Assembly: GCA_025677835.1 (NCBI GenBank) | Contig: JAIXMR010000019.1 | Coordinates: 1 to 64,000 of the forward strand | Source: Sporodiniella umbellata | Lineage: Eukaryota > Mucoromycota > Mucoromycetes > Mucorales > Rhizopodaceae | Length of the DNA stretch: 64,000 bases | Direction of reading: 5' to 3' | Position numbers and translations under genes: made by a program | Notes under the pieces: generated by a model | Told to the model about the DNA's origin: nothing | Database searches by the model: none | What the model saw: the letters and a program-made list of their open reading frames with translations, nothing else | Part shown: positions 23,405-33,895 of the stretch, piece by piece | Numbering within the stretch: position 1 is the first letter of the stretch | Layout: every line of letters begins with the position of its first letter

Positions 23405-26342
23405 TTAATAAAGCATGACAGTATCTGCCAGATTGTAATTATCAGAAAGAACACGAAGATAGTCATTAAGATGAGTTAGGTTGGGTGTACCGTAAGGAAG
23501 AGCACCAGGCATTCCTTCTTGTTGTACGATCAATACATCAGTATCGATTTCTACTTTAGGTGTCTTTCTTTTCAATCGACGCCTGAGGTAGGCATGTCGG
23601 TCGCTAGCCTGAATGCCCTCCTGTTCGAACCGGGCGATTTCTTTCTGCATAATCCCTTGATCATCACGTGGAAGCCAGACTGTCGGTTCAGGTTGATAGG
23701 TTGAAGGATGGAGATAGGCTTCAACAGTATATAGCGCTTGGCCCAATGTAACGTCTACACCTTTTTCTTTCAGCTGTTGTTTCAAAAATGCCCTGGCCTC
23801 ATATGCTTCCACCGGCTCGCCCTTCTCTTTCTCAGATTGTGACTCTTCTTCAAATAAGGAGACTGGAAGAAATTTGAATAGAGGCTTAAAGGCCCGATCA
23901 TAATAAAACAGAGCAAACGCAGTCAGAATTAAAGTGACAATCATCAGAATCATCTGTCCCAGGGCCTCCTTTCGAATTGCAAACAAACCAATAAGCGTTA
24001 GTTGAGAGATAAATAGCCCAATATATATATGGCGAATAGCTCGTGGGAAAGCAAGACCCGCAGTCTCATAAGGAATCTCATATACATAAAGAAACTGATA
24101 GAGGTAAACAAAGTACTGAAGACAGAAAAAGAGCAAGACAAAAGGCAAGATTAGAGGAGATATTACACCGTACTCTAAACCTAAACACATATCCATATAA
24201 AGTCAAAATATAGAAAAGAGGTAAGAAAGAGTATATATATATATATGTGTGTGTGTGTTTGTGAGTGTGTTATTCTTTATAAATTCTTTACCTAGAATAA
24301 ATATCACAGTTTGTGCTGGGATCAAGGTACCTAGGTCAACTGTGGGACAAGTTCTTTTCTGTTGATAGAGGTCGCGAGGCGTGGTGGCAAGAAAAGGTGC
24401 GATAAAAGAGAAAAGAAAAGGAACTATCTGAAGCATGGTTTGTCCTGATTGGTTGGTGGCCTGTAGCATGACAAATGTGATAAAGAAAGTAGATGCCTGT
24501 GGCAAGTTTTCAGAGAGAATATTTACGATACCTAAAGGATTCTGTACTAGCTTTTCGAATTGATTGATAGTACTAAAAAAACCACCAGAAATCGTTGATA
24601 CTAACACAACGTCAATCAACTTTTTTTACTTTTGTTAGTTTGCTCTATTAGACAGGGAACGTTACTTACCTGAAAAAAGAAGAATTTGTGAAGAACGGAG
24701 AGATCGACAAAGGAAGACTGGGGGATTCCTTCACTTTTAGACAAGAAGGTAAAGATAACAGGTACAAGCGAAATGAGGATGGATAAGGCGATTGCAGGCA
24801 GGATACCTTGAATAATGCCAATAGCTGAAGGGCCAAGACGATCCAACCCTTTAAGGAAAGGAATCACCTCAGAGAGCTTCTCTAGATTAGCAATAGCCTG
24901 AACAAAGACAACTAAAGATACTGTTGAACAAGATGATACATAGCAAGGGTCAGTGTACATACCTGGCACAGCCCAAAAAACTACAATAGCCGTTGTGACT
25001 ACTATAGAGATAAAGCGACGCACAAGGCGCTCAAAAGAACGTATGTTCATATTTTCCCAAATGATATCTGAGGGCTCGATAGCAATATGACGCGGCGCCA
25101 TCTGCATGGCCTCTTTATGTATCAAAGACTGTGCAGCCATATGACAGGCGACCTGCTGACGAAATTCGACAAAAGCCGAGTTGCATTGAGCGAGCTGAGG
25201 TGCCTCTTTTTGCTTTTCTGAGATAGTCTGATTGAGTTTTTGAATCTGCTGCTGGTAATATTGAATCGAATCCACCCGACGTCCCCAAAACCAGCCAAGA
25301 CGATGGGTGGGTCGAAGAGGGCCTGGTAGATCAACAGCCTCTTCTTCTTGTGGAAGTTCTCCTTTCTTTCGACAAGTAGCTACAATGGCTTTCGTCATTG
25401 CTTTTTCTAACTTTTGTATGGCTTGATCACGCTCCTGAACCAAATCCGGAAGCGAGTCCAATTGACTGTTTGTTTTAGTAAAATTTGACAAAACAGATAT
25501 GCATACCGATTTAACCAGACTCGTCTAACGCCGCCGGGAAACTGACGAAAAATTCTCTTTATCTCTTCAGCTTGATTGACATCAGATGGAATCGAGGGTA
25601 CAAACAGAGTACGGGCTGCTACAGACTGGGTATATTCAGGGCTCAATAAAAATTTTCGCCGAAGATCGATATAACGATATGTTTCATGAAATGTATAGTA
25701 CCAAACTAAACCTGAAACGAAACATAGAGTTTAAGAAAAAAAAAAGGGGGGAGTGAGCATGTTTCATTACCTGATAAAAGAATAGCTAGAAAACAATGAG
25801 CCCATGTACGATTACTGTTTGTGACGTTTCCCATGGTCAAGAAATTCAAGCCTTCCAGGTGGCCTTGATTGACAGTGATAAGAGGAAATAGGATAGGAAT
25901 GGCCACTAACGAATATAGACTAAAAGTGACCATACCCATACGAAGATACTTTAGTATCATAAACCGGTCTACGCCCATGCTTTTCACCAATACATCATCC
26001 GGTATTTTAAATAAATCAAAAATCCACAAAAAATAGCCATCTGGTAAAGGAGGTGGCCTTTTTCTAATCTTTTTTTTTTAAAATTAAAGCGGACAACTCT
26101 ATTGTTCTCAAAATTTACTCTTTCGCTACTGCATAGCTTCTAGGGGAGTATGTCTGCGGTCTTTTGGTTCTTAAGACGTTGAAGATACCAAAGAAAGCGA
26201 TGGCCAACGCAGCATTGAACCACAGAGCAGAAATAAACGTACTAGCCGAATTATTGGCACTAATTCACTGCATAAGGAAGATAATTCGCAGTAAAAACAT
26301 TTAGTTCAGTTACTTTATTTGCTCGTCTCCTGGCGAACTCAT
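23405..26342 (-). CDS. CSC1/OSCA/TMEM63-type hyperosmolality-gated cation channel
   Basis: Mechano- or osmosensitive calcium-permeable channels of plasma or vacuolar membranes. Eight exons: 26342-26314, 26259-26119, 26063-25771, 25711-25507, 25465-24963, 24911-24670, 24619-24292 and 24180-23405 (838 aa). N-terminus: a membrane segment STFISALWFNAALAIAFFG, then RPQTYSPRSYA and GYFLWIFDLFKIPDDVL. The RNA-recognition-like cytosolic domain carries ARTLFVPSIPSD and a coiled segment. The pore region follows with WENMNIRSFERLVRR, many hydrophobic helices, NLPQASTFFITFVMLQ and ISPLILPFVLLFFCLQY. The C-terminal tail is acidic then basic. The 51-bp intron 24912-24962 is 3n and stop-free. The 111-bp intron 24181-24291 contains a TG/TA microsatellite. 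Intron 25466-25506 (41 bp) is the shortest accepted in a confident gene. Confidence 0.92.
24231..24270. repeat. TA/TG dinucleotide microsatellite in a CSC1 intron
   Basis: An alternating TA run followed by a TG run, wholly inside the intron 24181-24291; it probably explains why that intron is the longest of the gene. Confidence 0.8.
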
Positions 26343-27474
26343 AATCAATCAAACTGAAAAAAAATAACTAGAAAAGAGACAGAAACTGATTTATAGAAAA
26401 CATTTCAAATGCCGACAGATTTCCCTTATTTTAAGTTACATGGTAAACAGTCAATATCGAAAGGATGTAGTAAGCCATTGACGTCACAGTCATTGAGCTT
26501 ATCAAAATAAAGGGTTCAGTTTTGTATAAAATAAGACAAGGACGAATAAGAAAGAAAAAAGAATCTATGTATCTTTGTTGCAAAAAGTAAAGATACAATT
26601 TATATATGTGCGCGTGTGTAACTTGTTTATGACAGCCTGTGTTCACCCTGGATTTCTGTAAGCCACTCAGTGAAAATGACAGAAAATAGAGTCAGACACT
26701 GAAAAAGAAAGATTTCCATGTTAATCTGGGTGAGAATATTCCTTTGACTGATCTATACATAAAGAAGACAGAAAGAAGTCATACTTTTTGTTTTGACCGT
26801 TTAGCCTTCTCCTATTTTTTTTTAGGGGAACCATTTTTTGTTTTGAGGCGAATAAAAGGATCCACATTGTGTAAACAAACTTAAAATTAAGCATGTGTGT
26901 GTATGTGGCTGGTACGATAAGAGGATTACACGCGTGTGAAAACAATAACTTCTTAATACATTGCTATGTCCGTTTTCTTTGTGTAAATACTGTAACGACT
27001 CTATGTTAACGAGGAGCAGAAGACGTGTATCGTTTTGAACATATCGTTCTTTCTCTTTCTTGCTTCATCTTTGTTTTCCTTTTTTTTTTTTGATACAAAG
27101 AATAGATGATTGTAATCTTTTTGTACTTGTTTTGTTTAGGAAAGAAGACATGGCGCAGCAATTTATTGTGTACAACCAATTTAAAAATGAAAAGGACAGA
27201 GACACTCTAAGCTTAATCTGTTGTTAAGCAAGCGCAAAAGTGAAGCTACAATAATAATCAGAAAAGAAAATAAATCCAAAAGCCCTTTTTATCCCCTGCT
27301 TTGTAAAGAGATCTTTACAAAATAGAATCTTGTGCGCCCATTCAAAGTGATATAAAAAGCCATCAGCTGATATGATACATACAAAAGAGTGGTGTAAAAA
27401 ACAGTGATCATAGTCCTTTCTTTCTATTTTATTTTTTCTTTTTGTTTTTTTTTTTCTGATTTAATAAACATACT
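26343..27474. other. divergent intergenic region, csc1-like / rho1
   Basis: 1.13 kb, AT-rich, between divergent genes and thus holding both promoters. A CT/T-rich tract directly precedes the rho1 start. Two minus-strand ORFs (26431-26646, 26721-26945) look random. Confidence 0.5.
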
Positions 27475-28260
27475 ATGACTGGTTTAAGAAAGAAGCTGGT
27501 GATTGTTGGCGATGGAGCCTGCGGTAAAACCTGTTTGCTGATTGTTTTCTCAAGAGGCGAGTTTCCTTTGGTAAGAAAGAATGAAATAAAACTTGAAACT
27601 AACATTGTAAAGTCTTACGTTCCTACTGTATTTGAAAGCTATGTTGCAGACATTAAGGTGGATGGAAAGAACGTAGAGTTGGCATTATGGGATACAGCAG
27701 GTAAAGCAATGAATACAGTATAAAGTGATTAAACTCATCTATGCATATACATGCTATCAGGCCAAGAAGATTATGATCGTTTACGCCCTTTGTCTTATCC
27801 TGATACACACGTTGTACTTATGTGTTTTGCTATTGATTCACCTGACACATTAGATAACATTCAAGAAAAAGTAAGTGGGGCAATATACCTCCAGGTCTTG
27901 TACTGATTTAATTGTAAAGTGGGTTTCTGAAGTAGTACATTTCTGTCAAGGCCTTCCTTTTATTCTTGTAGGCTGTAAAAAAGATTTAAGAAACGACCCT
28001 GAAAAGATAGAAGAGCTAAAAAAGGTGCATCAAAAACCCGTCTCAGTAGAAGAAGTAAGCTTTCCTTCATAGCTTGTCATAGTTAGTAACGAAACACATA
28101 GGGCATGAACGTAGCACAAAAGATAGGTGCTTTCAAATATCTTGAATGCTCAGCAAAAACAGGAGAGGGGGTTCAAGAAATATTCGAGCTTGCTTCTCGT
28201 GCCGCTCTTGGCATTCAAAAATCAAAACGACACTCTCATAAAAAATGCTGCGTCTTGTAG
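27475..28260 (+). CDS. rho1: Rho1/RhoA-type small GTPase
   Basis: Regulates cell-wall glucan synthesis, actin and polarity at the plasma membrane. Exons 27475-27570, 27613-27700, 27761-27870, 27920-28054 and 28102-28260 (195 aa). P-loop GDGACGKTC, effector/switch [13 protein letters not shown], switch [21 protein letters not shown], base-binding VGCKKDLR and [11 protein letters not shown] basic segment precedes the CAAX box CCVL, where the final Leu predicts geranylgeranylation. Intron 1 (42 bp, 27571-27612) is 3n and stop-free; unspliced it would add 14 residues between P-loop and switch I. The gene is convergent with pop4, stops 35 bp apart. A RhoGAP-like gene lies in the same window at 58482-59659. 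Confidence 0.97.
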
Positions 28261-28295
28261 ATATTTACAGTTTTATTATTCCTCTTTTCTTTTAG

Positions 28296-29123
28296 TTATA
28301 AATCAATAGATGGCTTTGGTTTAAACTTTTTTGCTGCCCTATCAGAAGGTCTTGACACAAATTGCTGACCATAAATAGTTAGTGATTTGTTTAAGGGTTG
28401 AACGTATAAGTCGAATATACTTGTGTTCTTGGGTATTTCTAAACAAGACAAAAACAAACTAAGCCTTTAACTGTGATCTTGAAAATAAGGAGTCAATGAA
28501 CTTACGTTTCAATTGATTCGTTCGAGTGATTATTTTAAACATAGAAAGTGTCTCTTGAACCATAATACCAGAAACGCCCACATAGGATGGGTTGGTGCTT
28601 TGGACTACTGTAAAAGGAGCCCCGTGAAAATCGGCTTTGATCAATTTTTGCTCAAAATTCGCTTCTCCTTTATCCAACAAGCTCTGCATATAGCCTTGCC
28701 ATAATTCTGAAAGAGGCTCAAAAAGTTCATAGCGCTGTGCATTTTTGGGAATGTCGTAAACTTTTAATTTTCTTTTTTCTTTTGCTGTCAATTTACGATC
28801 CTTCTTTCTCTTTAGCAGTCGTGCCATTTTCTTTTTCTCCGTCTCTTTGACAAATGTATGTGCTCGATCCAAATAAACCGGTCTTAAACCCTGATTTAGT
28901 TGGTCTACATCCGTGTTGGGTGAAACGAATTCCTTTAAAAGCCCCTTAACTCCCTCCTAATCAATAATCAAATACTGTTTCATCAGCTAAAAAAAAATCT
29001 TACTGATCCTTGTTGACCGTGCGCATCAGCTGAAAGTTTTTGATATAGACTCTCCCCTAATAATATTGAGTTTTTGTTTTGTCTTGCTTTTTAGTTCCCT
29101 TTCTTTTCATTACCTTTGTTCAT
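28296..29123 (-). CDS. pop4: RNase P/MRP subunit Pop4 (Rpp29)
   Basis: A protein component of RNase P (tRNA 5' processing) and RNase MRP (rRNA processing). Exons: 29123-29114 (10 nt), 29056-29004, 28956-28506 and 28438-28296 (218 aa). The Sm-like Rpp29 core is clear: DFHGAPFTVVQSTNPSYVG, SGIMVQETLSMFKIITR, then after the last intron IPKNTSIFDLYV and LTIYGQQFVSRPSDRAAKKF. An unspliced reading ends early with an unrelated tail at 28459. The first exon encodes only MNK and one base; it is favoured because upstream reading without it hits a stop and the join is in phase. Basic motif RLLKRKKDRKLTAKEKRKLK lies mid-protein. Confidence 0.92.
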
Positions 29124-30295
29124 TACTGATTATAAAAAAAAAATAATCAGATAATTTGGGACTACAAAAAAAGAGCAAAATGGTGACTTCTTTGTTGAAT
29201 AAGCAAACATTACTTGGTGCGGGTTTGTAGATACCTAAAAGGCTAACAAAGGACTTTTGGATCCTTAAGATAGTTCTCTTTTTGCTTTCTATTCATTGAC
29301 TGTTCTTATACAACCTACCATAGGATATAGCCACAGCTTACTTTGTATTTAAATCAGATCAAAGTAAACAAAGCTGTGGTGTTCACCTTTTTATGTATAG
29401 AAGGCATTGTATTACTATTGTTCCACATACTACAGTCTGAGTTATAAGGAAATGATGTTTTCTTTACTGATTCAGGTACAAGATAACTCTCTTTCTACAG
29501 ACGACAGATGGTACCAGCAATTTTGAAGGACTTGACAAAATCCTCTTTACCTCCAGTATTCAATTGGTGAAGTAGTTTTCAACACATCACCCATTGCGCT
29601 ATCTATAACAGCAAAAGTACATGTACGGTACCGAGTAGGCTGTAGTTTATATCTAGTCTTTTTCATCATTTTCATCTGATGATATAGAATAAAAGACCTT
29701 GTTTGTCAAGCTGCACTTAGTTTGCGCCAAAAAAAAAATAGCCTTAGTTAGAGCCCATGCGGTTTTTGAAGCTGTCTTGGAATTCTGTTAGCAAGTCTTG
29801 CTTTTGATTTTGAACTGTGCAAAGATCTTGTTGCAATTACTCTGTAAAAAAAATAGCTACAAGCATTTAATCAAAACTCAGTACTATGTGTATTAATTAG
29901 TCTCACCGCAGCAATTAAACCTCAATTCTATAGACACCACTAGCCAAAATCAAGCTTAAACCTTTTTTAGAATATATTGGGCATCAGAAAGTATTATTTA
30001 GTAGGCTATGCATTATCTCGTCTTTTAAACACACAGGCTAGCTTGGGTTTGTATCAATACACATAGAAAAAGAAAGGCATGTAAAACAGAGTTTACAAAG
30101 TCTCAAACACTCACAACCTATTGCTTAAATATATCTACGCACGTTTATTATAGTGTTTAAAATCCAGTACCAAAAAAAAAAAAAAAAAAAAAACGACAAA
30201 AAGAAAGTCACAAGAGGCTGCGCCTTTCTAGTTTATAAGCAATTTTTTTTTGCAATTGTTTTTACCTAAAAGCTATTTCTTCTTGATTATTAAAC
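29124..30295. other. divergent intergenic region, pop4 / eIF6
   Basis: 1.17 kb with a 21-base A tract near 30173-30193. It should hold both promoters. I saw short ATG-initiated fragments (for example near 29181) but no consistent gene model. Confidence 0.5.
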
Positions 30296-31204
30296 ATGGC
30301 TGTCCGTAAGTACCCTTTTATTAATTTTTATATAAAGAGACAATATCAATCAAATCGAAACACATATGCAAACAAAGAACTCGGCAATTGACACTGTTTT
30401 TTAAAAAAGGTGCACAATTTGAAAATAGTAATGAAATCGGTGTATTTTCTCGCTTGACCAACAGTTACTGTTTGGTTGCTTTGGGAGGTTCCGAAAACTT
30501 TTACAGGTAAAGAAAGAAAAAAATGAAGGGTATATCAAAGAGAGAAAACAGGAATTAAAATAGATTTCTATAGTGTGTTTGAAGGAGAATTAGGTGATGT
30601 GATTCCTGTTGTTCACACTTCAATTGCCGGTACACGTATTGTTGGTCGTTTAACAGTAGGCAACAAGAACGGGTTGTTGGTACCTGGCACTACAACAGAT
30701 CAAGAGCTTCAACACCTACGTAACTCACTTCCCGAACAAGTGGCTGTTCAACGTGTCGAAGAACGTTTGTCTGCATTGGGTAACGTCATTGCTTGTAACG
30801 ACTATGTTGCCTTGGTGCATCCCGATATCGACCGTGAAACAGAAGAAATCATTGCCGATACACTCCAAGTGGAAGTCTTCCGTCAAACTGTGGCTGACAA
30901 TGTCTTGGTCGGTTCTTACTGTGCTATCAGTAACCAAGGAGGTATTGTTCACCCTCGTACTTCTATCCAAGATCAAGACGAACTTTCCGCTCTTTTGCAA
31001 ATCCCTCTCGTCGCTGGTACCGTCAACCGTGGTTCTGATGTGATCGGCGCAGGTTGCGTTGTCAACGATTGGGCCGCCTTTGCTGGTATGGATACAACCT
31101 CTACCGAATTGAGCGTGATGGAAAGTATCTTTAAATTGCAAGACGCTCAACCCACTGCTATCGTAAACGAATTGAGAGATACATTGGTCGATACTTACTC
31201 ATAA
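30296..31204 (+). CDS. tif6: eIF6/Tif6, 60S anti-association and biogenesis factor
   Basis: eIF6 binds the 60S subunit, blocks premature joining with 40S and is needed for nucleolar 60S maturation. Exons 30296-30305 (10 nt: MAV plus one base), 30410-30506 and 30574-31204 (245 aa, the usual eIF6 length). Motifs: [71 protein letters not shown] and [20 protein letters not shown], which follow the pentein repeats. The coding part uses noticeably more GC-ending codons than its neighbours, consistent with high expression. Confidence 0.96.
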
Positions 31205-31943
31205 AGAGATCGTTTGTATATTGAGATTGTTTGTATATATAGTAATAATAAAAAGCCAAAGAGAAACAAAATAAAGCATAAAAGAAAAAGACTTTCTTCA
31301 AAACTGTAAACATGTCTACCTTTTACTACAACGCTCAATGAAATTGTTTTTTAGATTTCAAATAATTTAGAACGAGTGCAATATCCGGTATGGCTAGGAC
31401 ATACTAAAAATATAAAGAGAAACAAAATCAAAACTATAACTTCGCTCAGGTCTACCATCTTCATTTCCCGTAACCCATTGAATCCTTATGTGTTGCTTCA
31501 ATTTCTACGAGCTTTAACTCCACTAGAATCTATCTACCTAGGAGATTACTTTTAATTCATTGCCATAACTTCCACTACAATGCAAATCTGATTTAGACCC
31601 ATTTCCGGAATTGTTTTCTTGTGTTTATCATATTTTTATTCAAAAGTGTATTGAATTATTAAAGTGTAATCAAGTTGAAAAATGACATAATTGGAAAAGA
31701 GGTATGTTAACTAAAGATAGAATAAAGATTTTTGTTTTTCTAAGCTGTTTACTGCAAAAGGGGCTCAGTTTAGTGTAAAGCTTTAATGTCCTTTCTATAT
31801 TTCTAATAGTACAATAGTAACCACTTCTAGACCTTTTAACGGTATCAACGGCCTCTTGGGCTGTAAGATATTAATATGATATTGCATGGTCTTTTGATTG
31901 TAGTTTGAGGATCTAAAATATTGTTATAATGCTAAATGACTTT
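31205..31943. other. intergenic, downstream of eIF6
   Basis: AT-rich; no coding signal recognised apart from the retroelement remnant that begins just beyond 31943. Confidence 0.5.
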
Positions 31944-32356
31944 TTAAAAATCGTATAGAAACAATGTGTGGTTCGCATCTTCTTCCTTATTGAAACAGAT
32001 TCGACATATGGAATTAAGAGCCCTGTATGGAAATATAGGATATATTAGTTGTCGATAAGAAATTTTCTTTGTACAAATCGATAAGCAATGTCTCTGCTGG
32101 TTGGGTTCAATTTTGGTCTCCAGAATTTTTTGAAACTTTTTAGTACACTACTGTCTTTTTCATACACTTTTTGATTGTGGTATTTTCTAGTTTTGGAAGA
32201 GTGCCTTGCAACTTTTGATGATTGACACAAAAGTCTTTTTACTGGGCCGAGAGTGTCGACCTTCTGCGACTTCCCGACTAAATCAGATATTATATGGGAA
32301 ACCACAGATACGTAAATGATAAAAGAATTACATGCTGTGTAATACTGTTTTCTCAC
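31944..32356 (-). pseudogene. decayed C-terminal end of a non-LTR (LINE) reverse-transcriptase ORF, zf-RVT type
   Basis: The minus-strand frame 32356-32045 contains SFKKFWRPKLNPTSRDIAYRFV-like text and ends at a stop. A shifted frame, 32039-31944, continues with FPYRALNSICRICFNKEEDANHTLFLY. Together this has the layout of the zinc-binding segment at the C-terminus of LINE reverse transcriptases: Trp, basic linker, YR, then CxxC...H. The final expected Cys appears to be replaced and a frameshift or stop separates the halves. No RT or endonuclease domain remains nearby, so this is a short 3' relic. Family assignment is from pattern memory only. Confidence 0.5.
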
Positions 32357-32569
32357 ATTTGAAAAAAGCTTCTAATAGTTCTCATTTTCAAGTTTTTGGC
32401 TTTTCTTTAGATGATATAGGATCATAATGGTAGAAATAATGAATATAGAGGTTTTTGTATTTTTTTTTTTTTTTTGGAAATCGTAGGCTAGCTTTTTTTG
32501 CCAATAGTCAATAGTTTTTTGAGTACGCTACAACACACTTTTTCTTCATTTTACTTTTCAAAAAAAATA

Positions 32570-33895
32570 ATGCCTGGCTACTTCAACAGTGACAAGGGTA
32601 AGTAGATATGCTGTAAAATTGTTTAGACGGTAGTGATCGCCTCCTACCTTACAGTCAAATTTCAGGAACTGGTTTGATAAGCAAACTGACATTAACTGAA
32701 AAGCAAGCGATAAATGTGTTATCAAACGTTCTCATGCCAGAAGCGGGAGAAAATAGTTATTTTGCAACGTCTACAGAATTTATAGCAGAAAAAAAAATAT
32801 ATGAAGTTCTCTCCTCCTCTGATCTCTTGAAATTGTTTCTTTACAAAAAGATAGATACAAAATTAATTAGACAACAATTCTTGAAGCGAGTCATCTACTA
32901 CTGCACATTTATATATAGTTATTACAACGATTTTCATATTATTGTGGTATTTGGAATTGCAAATTTAACGTTAAATTGATAGAGCAAGGCTATCGACAGC
33001 GAACTTCCCTTTGCGAGGTAAATACCAAGCCTTAGATGGGCCAAACGCTGTTTACTACCAACGTTTTGAACTCTACAAATAAATCAAAAAGAAAACATAA
33101 TGCATACTTTGCGAGCAATCGCCTGTTTTCTCTGCTCTCAATTTTTGCCTCTTAGTAATTTAGGCTACGGAAGGAAGGATTCTTAGTGAAATTATTATAC
33201 TCAAATATACACGATGATTCTGACCAGTTGGTTAGTGAAGTTGAAAGATTGCAGGTTGTAAATAGTATTAGTAAAATTCAGCTACACAAGATAAGGCAAT
33301 GCTTGGAAGAAAATAAAGCGTCAAAAAAAGCCATTATGCTATGTGAAAACTATTTCGGAGTTCTTGCAACAAAGCCATCGAAACACTGCCAATTAGATAG
33401 ACCCCACCTATGGTTTATCTCAACAAAAGACATCAAGTACTGCAGAACTTGAGAATAAAGTGGATAATGCAGAATTACATGACTTCATTCAGCGTTTCAA
33501 AAAAAAAAAAAAAAAAAAAAAACGAAAATCGATTTGAAGGAGTATTCCAAAAAGGTCAGGTGAGTCGTTGAATTGGAGGTGCACAACGTGACGGGATCTT
33601 TCTGATCCTTTCTATAAAACTATATATGCCCGAAAATAGGCTTATCAAAAAAAAAAAAAAAAATTGGCAGCAGTTATTTGAAAAATGAAGAAATACATGT
33701 TTATTTATGAATTTTTTAAAATAATAAAAAAGTTTACCTAAAAAAAAAAAAAATCAATAAACCGATTAAATAAACAACTTGGTTTCTTTTTTTTTTCAGT
33801 ATGTTGTGAGTAGTACTCGCTTTCATCAAATGGTTTATGAAGACCGTCGTGATATATTATCATCCTTTAAAAAAAAAAGCCAAGCCTATTTGTAG
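32570..33895 (+). CDS. unrecognised multi-exon gene (tentative model; possible frameshift at A24)
   Basis: Tentative exons: 32570-32597 (MPGYFNSDKG), 32666-32946, 32983-33017, 33164-about 33450, and a last exon from 33800 to the stop at 33895. The donor 33560 (GTGAGT) and the T10-CAG acceptor ending at 33799 are strong. Protein-like stretches: LISKLTLTEKQAINVL, KIDTKLIRQQFLKR, RLRKEGFLVKLLYSNI, ELENKVDNAELHDFIQRF and, after the last intron, YVVSSTRFHQMVYEDRRD. Between ELHDFIQRF and NENRFEGVFQKGQ lies a run of 24 A; the two flanks are out of frame unless the run has 23 or 26. An additional junction around 33350-33400 is uncertain. No family recognised; charged and helical composition. It may be a real gene, a recent pseudogene or an element fragment. 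Confidence 0.4.
33499..33522. repeat. 24-base poly-A homopolymer
   Basis: Uninterrupted A24 inside the tentative gene at 32570-33895. Its length decides whether that frame stays open. Confidence 0.9.

Noticed and set aside
23175..23408. 77-residue plus-strand ORF with fairly normal composition
   Set aside because: Lacks an ATG start, overlaps the CSC1-like stop codon and shows no family; may be a fragment but unsupported.
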